From: DASQFQ01 sp963722815
Lineage (GTDB): Bacteria; Actinomycetota; Thermoleophilia; Solirubrobacterales; Solirubrobacteraceae
Direction of reading: 5' to 3'
NCBI GenBank assembly: GCA_963722815.1
Contig: CAVROM010000002.1
Location: 186,001-250,000, forward strand
DNA length: 64,000 nucleotides
Below the pieces are notes generated by a model. That model was not told the origin of the DNA and ran no database searches. It was given only the letters and a program-made list of their open reading frames with translations. Every line of letters starts with the position of its first letter. Position 1 is the first letter of the stretch. The position numbers and the translations under genes were made by a program. Below, one piece after another: positions 19,665 through 29,549 of the stretch.

Positions 19665-19963
19665 CAGCCCTGCAGCTCCCTGAGCTCGTCGACGTCGATC
19701 GGCAGCCGCCGCCGGTACAGCGCGACGATCAGGCCGAGGCCGACCGCGACCTCGCAGGCCGCGACGACCATGACGATCAGCGCGAAGATCTGGCCCTCCT
19801 GGTTGCCGTGCGCGCGCGCGAAGGCGACCAGCGCGAGGTTGGCCGCGTTGAGCATCAGCTCGAGGCAGAGCAGGATGACCAGCGGGTTGCGGCGCGTGAG
19901 CACGCCGCCGACGCCGACGCAGAACACGATCGCGGAGACCATCAGGTACCAGTTGATGGACAT
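19664..19963 (-). CDS. nuoK: NADH-quinone oxidoreductase subunit K
   Basis: A 99-residue, three-helix complex I membrane subunit: MSINWYLMVSAIVFCVGVGG, then NPLVILLCLELMLNAANLAL with the conserved proton-path Glu, then FALIVMVVAACEVAVGLGL with the second Glu. Start and stop overlap both neighbours (TGATG with nuoJ; the terminal base is shared with nuoL). Confidence 0.95.
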   Translation of the reverse strand: MSINWYLMVSAIVFCVGVGGVLTRRNPLVILLCLELMLNAANLALVAFARAHGNQEGQIFALIVMVVAACEVAVGLGLIVALYRRRLPIDVDELRELQG

Positions 19964-20587
19964 CAGGTCCTCGGCGGCCCCGCCGCCTCCTGGAGCGAGC
20001 CGCGCTCGGCGTCCCCGACCGTCCCCGAGGCGTCGGAGCGCAGCAGGTCGGCGACCGACAGCTCGCGCGGGTCGTCGAGCCCGGAGCGCCGGCGCGCGAG
20101 GATGACCGCGCCGACCGCCGCGACCAGCAGCAGCAGCGAGGCGATCTCGAACGCGAGCAGGAACTTGGTCAGGAACAGCTCGCCCATCTGCGCCGGCGAG
20201 CCGAAGCCCTCGAACCAGCCGGTGCCCTCCTTGCCGAGCACGCTCAGCCCGGAGCCGAGGATCGCGATCGCCGAACTCGACCAGGAGCGCGACGGTGAAC
20301 AGCAGCGCGATCCCGCGCATGCCCGGCCCATGGTGCGGCGTGAGCGGCTGGTCCTGCCCGCCGACGTAGGCGACCACGAACACGTACAGCACCATCACCG
20401 CGCCGGCGTAGACGATCACCTGCGCGGCGGCGACGAACTCCGCCCGCAGCAGCAGGAACAGCGCGGCCAGCCCGAGCAGGTGGCAGACGAGCGCCAGCAC
20501 CGCGTAGAACGGGTTTTTCAGCAGCACGGTCCCGAACGCCCCGGACAGGGCGATCAGCGCGGCGATGAAGAAGCAGACCTCGGCCAT
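19963..20587 (-). CDS. nuoJ: NADH-quinone oxidoreductase subunit J, one frameshift
   Basis: Complex I subunit with five helices. The N-terminus is MAEVCFFIAALIALSGAFGT and the conserved helix 3 motif is AAAQVIVYAGAVMVLYVFVV. Near 20275 one extra base (TTCGGCGATC, expected TTCGCGATC giving LLVEFAIAIL) shifts the frame. Translation then continues to a hydrophilic C-terminus ending at TGA 19963, which overlaps nuoK. In the uncorrected frame nuoJ appears fused to nuoK; that fusion is an artefact of the same base. Confidence 0.92.
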
Positions 20588-20602
20588 ACGCGGCGCCGGA
20601 AG

Positions 20603-21142
20603 CTACTCGCCCGCCGTCCGCAGTGGCGTCCGGTCCAGCGGCTCGGCGAGCAGCATCTCCTTGGTGAAGATGAGGTCGGAGCGGTTGTAGTCCGACATCT
20701 CGTAGTCGTGGCCCATGGTGATCGCGTCGAACGGGCACGCGACCTCGCAGTAGCCGCAGAAGATGCAGCGCGAGAGGTTGATCTCGTAGACGGCGGCGTA
20801 GCGCTCGCCGGCCGACACGCGGTTCTCGGGCGTGTTCTCGGCGGCCACGACGCGGATGCAGTCGGCCGGGCAGGCGGCCGCGCACAGCGAGCAGCCGACG
20901 CACTTCTCGAGCCCCGAGTCCTCGAAGCGATGGAGCTTGTGGCGCCCGCGGAAGCGCGGGTAGACCGGCGTCTTCTCCTCCGGGTACTGGATCGTCTTCG
21001 GGCCTTCGACGAGGCGGCCGAACGTGGTCTTCAGCCCGCGCAGCGTCTCGCCGAACGCGCGGTAGGCGCCGCCCGCGCCACCGGGGCGGGGGCCGCGCTG
21101 GACGGCGACGACATCGTCGCCGGGGCTCCAGTTGGAGGGCAT
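20603..21142 (-). CDS. nuoI: NADH-quinone oxidoreductase subunit I
   Basis: A 179-residue iron-sulfur subunit with two 4Fe-4S sets: CVGCSLCAAACPADC and CIFCGYCEVACPFDA (clusters N6a/N6b). These relay electrons between NuoG and NuoB. The start is set at ATG 21142 because this ATG overlaps a TAA in another frame (TAATG), the junction style used elsewhere in this operon, and because it gives the normal family length. In the sequence as written nuoH reads straight into nuoI without a stop. Confidence 0.9.
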   Translation of the reverse strand: MPSNWSPGDDVVAVQRGPRPGGAGGAYRAFGETLRGLKTTFGRLVEGPKTIQYPEEKTPVYPRFRGRHKLHRFEDSGLEKCVGCSLCAAACPADCIRVVAAENTPENRVSAGERYAAVYEINLSRCIFCGYCEVACPFDAITMGHDYEMSDYNRSDLIFTKEMLLAEPLDRTPLRTAGE

Positions 21143-22164
21143 TACAGTGGTCACCACCAGGATCGCGGTCACAAGGGCATTGAGGGTCGCGAGCGGCAGC
21201 AGGATCTTCCACCCGAAGGACATGAGCTGGTCGTAGCGCAGGCGCGGCAGCGTCGCGCGCACCCAGATGAAGAACAGCGAGAACAGGACCATCTTCACGA
21301 GCACGACGATCGGGTCGACCCACGTCGGCGGGTCCCAGAACGGCAGCGACCAGCCGCCCAGGAACAGCGTCACCGTGAGGCCCGAGACGACGAGCACGTT
21401 GAGGTACTCCGCCGCGAAGTAGGCGGCGAAGCGCCCGCCGCCGTACTCGGTGTTGTAGCCGCCGACGAGCTCGGCGTCGGCCTCGGCGAGGTCGAACGGC
21501 GGCCGGTTGGTCTCCGCGAACGCGGCGACCGTGAAGATGAGGAAGCCGACGAACTGCGGGATGAAGAACGCGACGTGCTCCTCCTGCCAGGCGACGATGC
21601 CGGTCAGCGACAGCGTCCCGGCCATCATGATCACGCCGACGATCGCGAGGCCCTGCGAGACCTCGTAGGAGATCAGCTGCGCGGCCGCGCGCATGGCGCC
21701 GAGGAACGAGTACTTGGAGCCCGACGCCCAGCCGCCGAGCATCAGCCCGTAGAACGCGATGCCGCCGAACGCGAACGCGTACAGGATCCCGATGCTGGGG
21801 TCGATGCCGTAGAGCCCGACCTGCGTGCCGAAGATGTCGACGGTGTTGGAGAACGGGATCACCGCCACCGTCGCGCACCGCGGTCATCATCGAGATCGCG
21901 GGCGCGATCGCGAACAGCCAGCCGATCGAGTTGGTGGGCCGGAACTGCTCCTTGAAGATCAGCTTCCCGATGTCGGCCATCGGCTGCAGGATCCCGAACG
22001 GCCCGACGCGGTTCGGGCCGTAGCGGTGCTGGAAGCGCCCGAGCAGCTTGCGCTCGACGAGCAGGATGATCGGGACGAGCTGGAAGACCACCGCGAAGAT
22101 CAAGACCGCCTTGAGCAGCTGGATCCACCACGCCTCGTAGTAGCCGACCGTCGGCGAGCGTCAT
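21142..22164 (-). CDS. nuoH: NADH-quinone oxidoreductase subunit H, two or three frameshifts
   Basis: The membrane subunit that contributes to the quinone chamber, about 340 residues. It starts at ATG 22164 overlapping the nuoG stop (ATGA). Reading MTLA and then TVGYYEAWWIQLLKAV requires dropping one base near 22155 (GCCGACGG for GCGACGG). A second extra base near 21885 precedes AVIPFSNTVDIFG. Family motifs: RYGPNRVGPFGILQPMAD, AFAETNRPPFDLAEADAELV and WVRATLPRLRYDQLM. A third extra base close to the 3' end would restore the TAA at 21144-21142. Confidence 0.9.
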
Positions 22165-24715
22165 GCGTCGTGCCCCGACTGGCTCGAGCCGGTGGGCGGG
22201 ATCGCCAGCGGCGCGGACGGCGGCATCTCGGCGCCGGCCGCCGCGGGCTCGGCGTGGGCGGTCGTGTCGCGACCGCCGTCCGGCCCGCCGACGCGGGCGA
22301 TCTCCACCGCCGCCTCGGTGAGCACGTTGGCGCCGTCCGCCGGCGAGGAAGACCGAGCCGCGCGGGACGGCCTCGCGCAGCCGCACGGCGCCGCGCACGC
22401 GCGTGCCGTTCGGCCGACCCGCGGACGCTCGACCTCGACGCGTCGCCGTCGGCGATCCCGAGCCGCTTGGCGTCGGCGGGCGACAGCTCGACCACCTGCT
22501 GCGGGCGCAGGAAGCGCAGCGCCGGCGAGACGTCGACCTCCTTCGAGCTCCACAGCGAGCGGTAGGTGCCGAGCCGCAGCGCGCCCTTGGGCGCGGCGGC
22601 CGGCGCGCGGCGCCTTCAGCGGTCACCGGCTCCCAGGCCGGCACCTCGAAGCTGCTCGCCGCCTCGCGCTCCTGCCAGCGCACGCCCTGGCCGCCGATCT
22701 CGTCGAGCGTCAGGCCGGCGTAGAACGGGATCGCCTCGAACATGCGGCGCGAGGCGATCGGCCCGGCGGCGATCCGCAGCTCGTGGCCGGCCTGCGCGGC
22801 GACGTCGGCGATGACCTGCCAGCCCGGGCGCACGCCGGTGCCCGGCCCGGACGGCTGCGGGCGGCCGATCGCGGTGCGCAGGCGCTGGAGGCGGCCGTCG
22901 GGGTGCGTGAGCGTGCCCTCCTTCTCGGGGTACGCCTCGGCGGGGAAGACGACGTCGGCGTACTCGCGGATCGTCTCGGTCATCACCGACTCGTGGGCGA
23001 TCACGGTCTGCGCGGTGCCGAGCGCGGCCTTCCACAGCCCGCGGTCCGGGTGCGTGCGCAGCGGGTCGGCGTGCAGCAGGTAGAGCACGGAGAGGTCGGC
23101 GTCGGCGAGCCCGGCGGCGATCTCGGCGGCGCCCCGGCCGGGCTCGGCGAGCGTCGCGAAGCCGGCGCCGTGGCCGGGGGCGAAGCCGGCCTCGCGCAGC
23201 CCGCGGCCGTTGGTCGCCGAGGGGATCTCGAGCAGGCCCGCGCCGGGGCGGCCGGCGAGGCCGAGGCGGGTCGCGAGGTTGAGCAGCGCGCGCGCCGCGG
23301 TCGCGCCGTCGGGGCCGGCGAGCAGCCGCTCGCCGTAGACGATCACGATGTCCTCGCCGGCGGCGGTGATGCCGTCGACGAACTCGTCGTCGATCCCGAC
23401 CAGCCAGCCCGCCCCGCCGCCCGGCGGGATCCGGACCACGGAGTCGGCGCGCGCGTCGAGCGCGGTCGGGCGCGCGCTGGCGACGGCCAGGCGCACGTGT
23501 GTGGCGGCGGATGCCCTTGCGGATGCGCAGGTCGAGCACCGGGGCGTCGTCGACCGGGTCGCACTCGACCAGCGACGACGGTGTGGGCGAACTCGAGGTC
23601 GGGGACCGTCGCCTGCAGCGCGGGGTTCGGCGAGCGCGCGCTCGACGTCGAGCGGCAGCTCGCCGCCGGCGCGCGAGGCGAGGTGGCCCGAGCCGAGCCC
23701 GTCGCGGAACAGCTGCGCGAGCAGGAACGCCTCCTCGTTCGAGGTCTCCCCGCCGGCCAGCGCGGCTGCCTTGGCGCCCGCCTTCTTGAGCGCGCTGCCG
23801 GCGTGCTCGAGCGCCTTCTCCCAGCTCGCCGGCATCAGGTTCGTGCCCTCGCGCACCAGCGGCTGCGTGATGCGCTCGTCGCTGTGGACCGACTGGTAGG
23901 CGAAGCGGCCCTTGTCGCACAGCCAGCCGTCGTCGACCTCGGCGTTGTCGCGCGCGAGCACGCGCATGACGCGGTCGTCGCGGACGGTGAACTCGACGTT
24001 GCACTGCGCGGGGCAGAGCGTGCACAGCGAGCCGGCGCCCTCGATGTCCCACGGGCGCGCGCGGAAGCGGTAGGCGCTGGAGGTGAGCGCGCCGACCGGG
24101 CACAGCTCGACGATGTTGCCGCTGAACGGCGCGACGTAGGGGTGGCCGTCGAACGTGCCGACGAACGAGTGCGCGCCGCGCTCGAGCAGGATCAGCTGGT
24201 AGTCCTCGGAGACCTCCTGCGAGAAGCGCACGCAGCGGTAGCAGAGGATGCAGCGCTCGCGGTCGATCGCCACCAGCGGCGACAGCTCGAGCGGCTTCTT
24301 GAAGTGGCGCTTGGGCTCGATGAAGCGCGAGGTGCCGGGGCCCCAGCCGTAGGTGATGTCCTGCAGCGGGCACTCGCCGCCCTTGTCGCAGACCGGGCAG
24401 TCGAGCGGGTGGTTGATGAGCAGGAACTCGACGACCGCGCGCTGGGCGTCGTGCACGCGCTCGGTCTGGGTGTGGACGACCATGCCGTCCTTGACCGGCG
24501 TCGAGCACGCGGTCTGGAGCTTCGGGATGCCCTCGATCTCGACCAGGCACATGCGGCAGGCGCCGACCGGCTGGCCGAGCTTGGGCTCGTAACAGAAGAC
24601 CGGGATCTCGACGTCGCCGTACTTGGCGGCGTCGACCAGCATCGCGTTCTCCGGCGCGGTGACCTCCCGGCCGTCGATCGAGAACGTGACGTCGCGCGAC
24701 TCGCGGGCGCGGCAT
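22161..24715 (-). CDS. nuoG: NADH-quinone oxidoreductase subunit G, multiply frameshifted
   Basis: Large iron-sulfur subunit of the complex I peripheral arm, about 850 residues. ATG 24715 overlaps nuoF (TGATG). The 2Fe-2S domain has CYEPKLGQPVGACRMC, followed by HPLDCPVCDKGGECPLQD, CILCYRCVRFSQEV and CTLCPAQCNVEFTVRDDR, then a molybdopterin-oxidoreductase-like remainder. At least seven one- or two-base changes occur: just after the start, three insertions between 23500 and 23640, a two-base excess near 22608, and two deletions and one insertion between 22330 and 22445. Each is bridged by conserved sequence. Stop TGA at 22161. Confidence 0.88.
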
Positions 24716-26071
24716 CAGACGACCGCCGCGGTCGGGTCGACGCCGGCGGGCTCGCGCATCGGGCCCGGGCCGGCGTTGCGGCCGCGGTTGACCTGCGGGA
24801 TCGCGGCGCCGAGGCCGTTCTGCTCGCGGCGCATCTCGATGTGCGCCTCGAACTCCTCGCGGAAGTGCTTGATCATCGAGCCGATCGGCATCGCCATCGC
24901 GTCGCCGAGCACGCACAGGCAGTTGCCGATGATCTGCTCGCTGGACCGAGGCCATGATGTCGAGGTCCATCGGCGTGGCGTCGCCGTTCTCGATCCGCTC
25001 GAGCATCTTCACGGTCCAGTTCGTGCCCTCGCGGCACGGGGAGCACTTGCCGCAGGACTCGTGGCGGTAGAACTTCGCGGTCTTGAGCGCGACGTCGACG
25101 ATCGGGATCGAGTCGTCGATGACGATGATCGCGCCCGAGCCGAGCATCGAGCCGGCCTTGGCCAGCGAGTCGAAGTCGTAGGGCAGGTCGAGGTACTCGT
25201 CGCTGCCGGGGAGCACCGGCGCGCTCGAGCCGCCGGGGAACCAGGCCTTGACCGTGCGCCCCTCCTCGGGGCCGCCGGCGAGGTCCATGATGATCTCGCG
25301 CGAGGGGATGCCGAGCTCGATCTCGTAGTTGCCGGGGCGGCGCACGCAGCCCGAGATCGAGACGACCTTGGTGCCGGTCGAGGTCTCGGTGCCGATCTTC
25401 GCGTACTCGTCGCCGCCCATGCGGACGATGATCGGGACGTTCATCAGCGTCTCGACGTTGTTGATCAGCGTCGGGCCCTTGTAGAGGCCCTGGAGCGCGG
25501 GGAACGGCGGCTTCAGGCGCGGGTTGCCGCGCTTGCCCTCGAGCGAGTCGAGCAGCGCGGTCTCCTCGCCGCAGATGTAGGCGCCGGCGCCGCGGTGGAC
25601 GACCATGTCGAGCGAGAGGTCGGACTCGAGGATGCGCTCGCCGATGTAGCCGGCCTGGCGCGCCTCCTCGAGCGCTGCCTCGAGCACGTCGGCCTGGTGC
25701 TCGTACTCGCCGCGGATGTAGATGAACGAGCGGTTGATGCCCGCCGCGTACGCCGCGATGATCATGCCCTCGATCAGCAGGTGCGGGTTCTTCTGCATCA
25801 GCTCGCGGTCCTTGAAGGTCCCCGGCTCGGACTCGTCGGCGTTGCAGACGAGGTACTTGTCCATCGTCCCGTGGGGGAGGAAGGACGCCTTCTTGCCCAT
25901 CGCGAAGCCGGCGCCGCCGCGGCCGCGCACGCCGGAGGCCTGGAGCTCGGCGAGCACGGCGTCGGGCTCCATCTTCAGCGCCTTGCGGAGCACCTCGTAG
26001 CCGCCGGCCTTCTCGTACACGGCGAGCGTGTTGAGGCCGGGCTCGTCGATGTTCTCGTAGAAGAGCTTCAC
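24715..26071 (-). CDS. nuoF: NADH-quinone oxidoreductase subunit F, one frameshift
   Basis: FMN- and NADH-binding subunit. GTG 26071 (VKLFYENIDEPGL) overlaps the nuoE stop. The Gly-rich FMN/NADH site is GVRGRGGAGFAMGKKASF, with ICGEETALLDSLEGKRGNPR for NADH and ESCGKCSPCREGTNW for the N3 4Fe-4S cluster. One extra C near 24945 (GGTCCAGCG for GGTCAGCG) separates the C-terminal GNCLCVLGDAMAMPIGSMIK part, which holds the fourth cluster cysteine. Confidence 0.93.
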
Positions 26072-26704
26072 TCGGGGATCTCCAGCGTCTCGGCGGACGG
26101 GCGCGCCGCGAGGTTCTTGTCCGGCAGCGGCGGGCGGCCGGCGATCAGGTCGTCGACGATCGTGCGGCAGTCCTCTCCGGTCGAGCGGGCCGAGGTACTC
26201 GCCGTTGACCGACGCCATCGGCGCGATGTCGCACGCGCCCAGGCACTCGAAGCCGCGGATGTTGAAGCGCGGCGTCGGCGCCGGCGGCGTCCTCCATCGC
26301 CTCGAGCAGGGCGTCGGCGCCGCGCAGCGAGCACGAGATGTTCGTGCACACGTAGATCGTGTGCTCGCCCTGCGGGACGGTCATGAACATGTCGTAGAAC
26401 GTGGCGACCGCGGTCAGGTAGCGCGGGCGTCAGGCGCATCACGCAGGCGGCCTGCTCGATCGCGGTCGGCGAGCACCAGCCGTGGTAGCGCTGGACGGCG
26501 TGCAGCGCCGGGATCGCGGCGGAGCGGAAGTCGGGGTACTTCGCCATCGACGCCTCGATCTCCGCGCGCAGCGCCTTCGGGACCGGCGTGGTCGCCGGGT
26601 CGGGGACGACCGCCGGGTCCTTGGTGAGGTCGGCGGCGTCGTCCCAGCCGGGGACGCGCGAGCCGTGCGAGTAGCGCTTGACCTGGGTCGGATCGATGCG
26701 CCAT
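26068..26704 (-). CDS. nuoE: NADH-quinone oxidoreductase subunit E, four frameshifts
   Basis: The 2Fe-2S subunit of the NADH dehydrogenase module. ATG 26704 overlaps the nuoD stop (TGATG). Piecing frames together gives MAIDPTQVKRYSHG, then MAKYPDFRSAAIPALHAVQR, TFYDMFMTVPQGEHTIYVCT with the first Cys pair (CTNISC), GFECLGACDIAPMASVNGEY with the second pair, and EDCRTIVDDLIAGRPPLP. Single extra bases occur near 26692, 26430, 26285 and 26188. Four independent insertions within 640 bp of an otherwise well-conserved essential gene point to sequence error. Confidence 0.88.
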
Positions 26705-27963
26705 CAGCGGTCGATGCCCCCGATGCGAGCCGGGTCGAGCATCGCGAGCGTCGCGATCAGGTCGGCGATGTAGAGGTCCTGGATCATCGGCTTGAGCGCC
26801 TGCAGGTTCACGAACGAGGGGTCGCGCATGTGCACGCGCGCGGGCTTCGAGGAGCCGTCGGAGCGCACGAAGCAGCCGAGCTCGCCGCGCGGCGACTCGA
26901 TCGGGTAGTAGACCTCGCCCGGCGGCACGCGGAAGCCCTCGGTGACGAGCTTGAAGTGGTGGATCAGCGCCTCCATCGAGGTCGCCAGCTCGTGCCGCGG
27001 CGGCAGCGCGTACTTGCGGTTCTCCGTGACGTAGGGGCCCTCGGGCAGGCCCTCCATCGCCTGCTCGATGATCTTGACCGACTCCCGCATCTCGGCCATC
27101 CGGACCTTGAAGCGGTCGTAGTTGTCGCCAACCGTGCCGACGGGGATCTTGAACTCGAAGTGGTCGTAGCTCGAGTACGGCGCGGCCTTGCGCAGGTCCC
27201 ACGGGTTGCCGGTCGCGCGCAGCAGCGGGCCGGTCACGCCGAGGGCGAGCAGCTCGTCCTCGTCGACCGCGCCGACGTCGCGCAGCCGCTGCAGGACGAT
27301 CTCGTTCTTGTCGAGCAGCGCAGCGAACTGGTCGACGCGCGAGGGCATGATGTCGGTGAACTGCTTGAGCTTCGCTGCGAAGCCGGTGGGGATGTCCTCG
27401 AAGACGCCGCCGACCTGGAAGTAGCGCGTGTGCATGCGCTGCCCGGACGACATCTCGAACAGGTCGAGGATCTGCTCGCGGTCGCGGAAGCAGTACCAGA
27501 ACATCGAGATCGCGCCGAGGTCGAGCGCGCTGGTCCCGAGCCACACGAGGTGGGACATGATCCGGTTCAGCTCGAGGTGGATCACGCGCAGGTACTGCGC
27601 GCGCGGCGGGACCTCGAGGTCGAGCAGCGTCTCGACCGCCCCGCAGAACGCCTGCGCGTTGAAGTAGTACGCGAGGTAGTCCATCCGCTCGACGACCGGG
27701 ATGACCTTCCAGTAGGCCTTGTCCTCGGCGGTCTTCTCGATGCCGGTGTGGACGTAGCCGATGATCGGCTTGATGTCGCGGATGACCTCGCCCTCGAGCG
27801 TGCTCAGCAGCCGCAGCACGCCGTGCGTGGCGGGGTGGTGCGGGCCGATGTTGAGCGTCAGCAGCTCGTCGTGCTCGGGGTGCTCGATGTGGGAGATCTC
27901 GTGCGACTCCTCCATCTCCCGGTACGGGATGCTCGGCGTGCGCCGCGTCTCGATGTCGCTCAC
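26704..27963 (-). CDS. nuoD: NADH-quinone oxidoreductase subunit D
   Basis: The quinone-site subunit related to hydrogenase large subunits. I set the start at GTG 27963 (VSDIETRRTPS) because it overlaps the nuoC stop as GTGA; an in-frame GTG at 27972 is the alternative. Motifs: LNIGPHHPATHGVLRLL (quinone-binding His), GYVHTGIEKTAE, YFNAQAFCGAVETLL, ESPRGELGCFVRSDG and the C-terminal DPARIGGIDR. About 419 residues, intact. Confidence 0.95.
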   Translation of the reverse strand: MSDIETRRTPSIPYREMEESHEISHIEHPEHDELLTLNIGPHHPATHGVLRLLSTLEGEVIRDIKPIIGYVHTGIEKTAEDKAYWKVIPVVERMDYLAYYFNAQAFCGAVETLLDLEVPPRAQYLRVIHLELNRIMSHLVWLGTSALDLGAISMFWYCFRDREQILDLFEMSSGQRMHTRYFQVGGVFEDIPTGFAAKLKQFTDIMPSRVDQFAALLDKNEIVLQRLRDVGAVDEDELLALGVTGPLLRATGNPWDLRKAAPYSSYDHFEFKIPVGTVGDNYDRFKVRMAEMRESVKIIEQAMEGLPEGPYVTENRKYALPPRHELATSMEALIHHFKLVTEGFRVPPGEVYYPIESPRGELGCFVRSDGSSKPARVHMRDPSFVNLQALKPMIQDLYIADLIATLAMLDPARIGGIDR

Positions 27964-28469
27964 TTCCACCACTCCGGCACGTCCCGCTCGTTGTGCGTGA
28001 AGAGGATCGGCTCGCCCCCGATCGGGAAGTCGCGGCGCTGCGGGTGGCCCTCGTAGTCCTCGGGCATGAGGATGCGCCGCAGGTCGTGGTGGCCGTCGAA
28101 GATCACGCCGAACATGTCGTAGATCTCGCGCTCCTGGTGGTCGGCGGTCGGCCAGTCGGGCGTCACGCTCGGCACGTTCGGCGCCTCGGTGCTCACGCGC
28201 GTGCGCACGGAGATGCGGTCGACCTTCGACATGTCCAGCAGCTCGTAGTGCACGCCGAGCCGCGGCTCCTCGGGGAAGTAGTCGACGCCGTGCACGGAGG
28301 CGAGGAAGCCGTAGCCCTTCCCGCGCAGGTGCTCGAGCGTGGCCGGCACGCTCGCCGGGCTGACGAGCACGGCGCCGTGCTCGCGGAAGAAGACCGTGTC
28401 GAGCACGGCGTCGGCGTCGCGGTCGCGCAGCTCCTGCGCGATCAGCTCGAGCCCGGTCGCGTCAGGCAC
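27960..28469 (-). CDS. nuoC: NADH-quinone oxidoreductase subunit C
   Basis: A 169-residue peripheral-arm subunit starting at GTG 28469. The 30-kDa-subunit signature is visible as DWPTADHQEREIYDMFGVIF followed by RRILMPEDYEGHPQRRDFP. nuoC and nuoD are separate genes with a 4-bp overlap, unlike the fused nuoCD of enterobacteria. The frame is intact. Confidence 0.95.
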   Translation of the reverse strand: MPDATGLELIAQELRDRDADAVLDTVFFREHGAVLVSPASVPATLEHLRGKGYGFLASVHGVDYFPEEPRLGVHYELLDMSKVDRISVRTRVSTEAPNVPSVTPDWPTADHQEREIYDMFGVIFDGHHDLRRILMPEDYEGHPQRRDFPIGGEPILFTHNERDVPEWWK

Positions 28470-29136
28470 TCGTGCCCGTCCTGCCGCCGCCGGGGACGTT
28501 GATCACGTTGACGAGATCCTCGTCGGTGACGACCTCCTCGGTCCCGCGCCCTCCGTAGCGGGTGCGCCAGCCCTCGTCCGGCTGCGACAGGATCGCGGCG
28601 CGCAGCTTGAGGATGCCGTGGACGAGCGCTTCTGGACGAGGCGGGCAGCCGGGCACGTGCACGTCGACCGGGAGGAACTTGTCGCCGGGAACGATCGCGT
28701 AGTTGTTGAACACGCCCATCGACGAGGAGCACGCGCCCATCGCGATCACGTAGCGCGGCTCGAGCATCTGGTCGTAGAGGCGCCGGATGACCGGCGCCAT
28801 CTTGATCGAGATGCGGCCCGACAGGAAGATCGTGTCGGCCTGGCGCGGGCTCGCGCGCGCGGCCTCGAAGCCGAAGCGAGCGATGTCCACACGCGCGCCG
28901 ATGTGCGACATCCACTCGATCGCGCAGCAGGCGAGCCCGAACGAGAGCGGGAAGTTCGCGTTGCCGATCGCCCAGGCGGCGGCCTTGTCCATCGTGGTGG
29001 TCAGGACGCTCTGCTCGACGTGCTTCTCGAGCTCGTCGTTCTCGAGCTCGCCGCGGAGCATGTCGCGGGCGCGCAGCTGGCGCGCGCGGAACTCGCCGGA
29101 CGAGCCGGCGCCGAGCGCCTCTCGCTTTATCTCCAC
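28462..29136 (-). CDS. nuoB: NADH-quinone oxidoreductase subunit B
   Basis: Carries cluster N2, the last iron-sulfur centre before quinone. GTG 29136 is chosen, with GAGGAG upstream and a 10-bp overlap with nuoA. Cluster ligands appear as LACCAIEWM (adjacent Cys), MGACSSSMGVF and VPGCPPRPEALVHGIL. The N-terminal 45 residues before TTTMDKAAAWAIGNA are longer than in many homologues, so a later start is possible. The C-terminus extends about 30 residues beyond the core. Confidence 0.94.
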   Translation of the reverse strand: MEIKREALGAGSSGEFRARQLRARDMLRGELENDELEKHVEQSVLTTTMDKAAAWAIGNANFPLSFGLACCAIEWMSHIGARVDIARFGFEAARASPRQADTIFLSGRISIKMAPVIRRLYDQMLEPRYVIAMGACSSSMGVFNNYAIVPGDKFLPVDVHVPGCPPRPEALVHGILKLRAAILSQPDEGWRTRYGGRGTEEVVTDEDLVNVINVPGGGRTGTSA

Positions 29137-29489
29137 TCGAGCGCTCCTCGCCGCCAGACGTACACGAACGCGATCATCAGCAGCGCGATGAAGACGATCG
29201 TCTCCACGAGCGCGAACGTCCCGAACGCCTTGAGCTGGATGGCCACCGGGAACAGGAAGATGACCTCGATGTCGAACAGGATGAAGAGCATCGCGACGAG
29301 GTAGAAGCTGATCCCGAAGCGGAAGTTCTTCTGCACGTGCGACGGCAGGCCGCACTCATAGGGGTCGCCCTGGGCGCGGTTGGCGACGCGCTTCTTCGGC
29401 CCGAGGTACGTGTTCAGCACCGCGAAGGTCAGGCCCAGGAACGTGCCCAGCCCGACGAAGACGAGTGCTGGCAGATAAGCGCGGATCAC
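29127..29489 (-). CDS. nuoA: NADH-quinone oxidoreductase subunit A
   Basis: First gene of the operon. GTG 29489. The 120-residue, three-helix subunit has the conserved loop GDPYECGLPSHVQKNFRFGI with the family cysteine, and FYLVAMLFILFDIEVIFLFP with the conserved acidic residues. It terminates with TAA inside nuoB's 5' end. Confidence 0.95.
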   Translation of the reverse strand: MIRAYLPALVFVGLGTFLGLTFAVLNTYLGPKKRVANRAQGDPYECGLPSHVQKNFRFGISFYLVAMLFILFDIEVIFLFPVAIQLKAFGTFALVETIVFIALLMIAFVYVWRRGALEWR

Positions 29490-29549
29490 GACTGGACCGG
29501 ACTTATAGCACCGCTTGTAACAACGCGATACAAAGTGACAATTGCCGCA
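29490..29549 (-). promoter_or_regulatory. AT-richer leader/promoter region of the nuo operon
   Basis: Sixty bases between nuoA and the upstream membrane-protein gene are clearly richer in A/T than the surroundings. On the minus strand they hold TATAAG about 16 nt before the GTG and, just upstream, a TTGT-T-ACAA dyad flanked by CGC/GCG. A -10 element with a nearby regulatory dyad is likely. No well-spaced -35 box could be assigned. Confidence 0.4.

Noticed and set aside
19664..20587. NuoJ-NuoK fusion
   Set aside because: The single open frame arises only because of one extra base in nuoJ; nuoK has its own ATG in a TGATG junction.
29490..29549. Rex (NADH-responsive) operator before nuoA
   Set aside because: TTGTCAC and ACAA elements are present, but there is no TTGTGAA-N-TTCACAA-type dyad.
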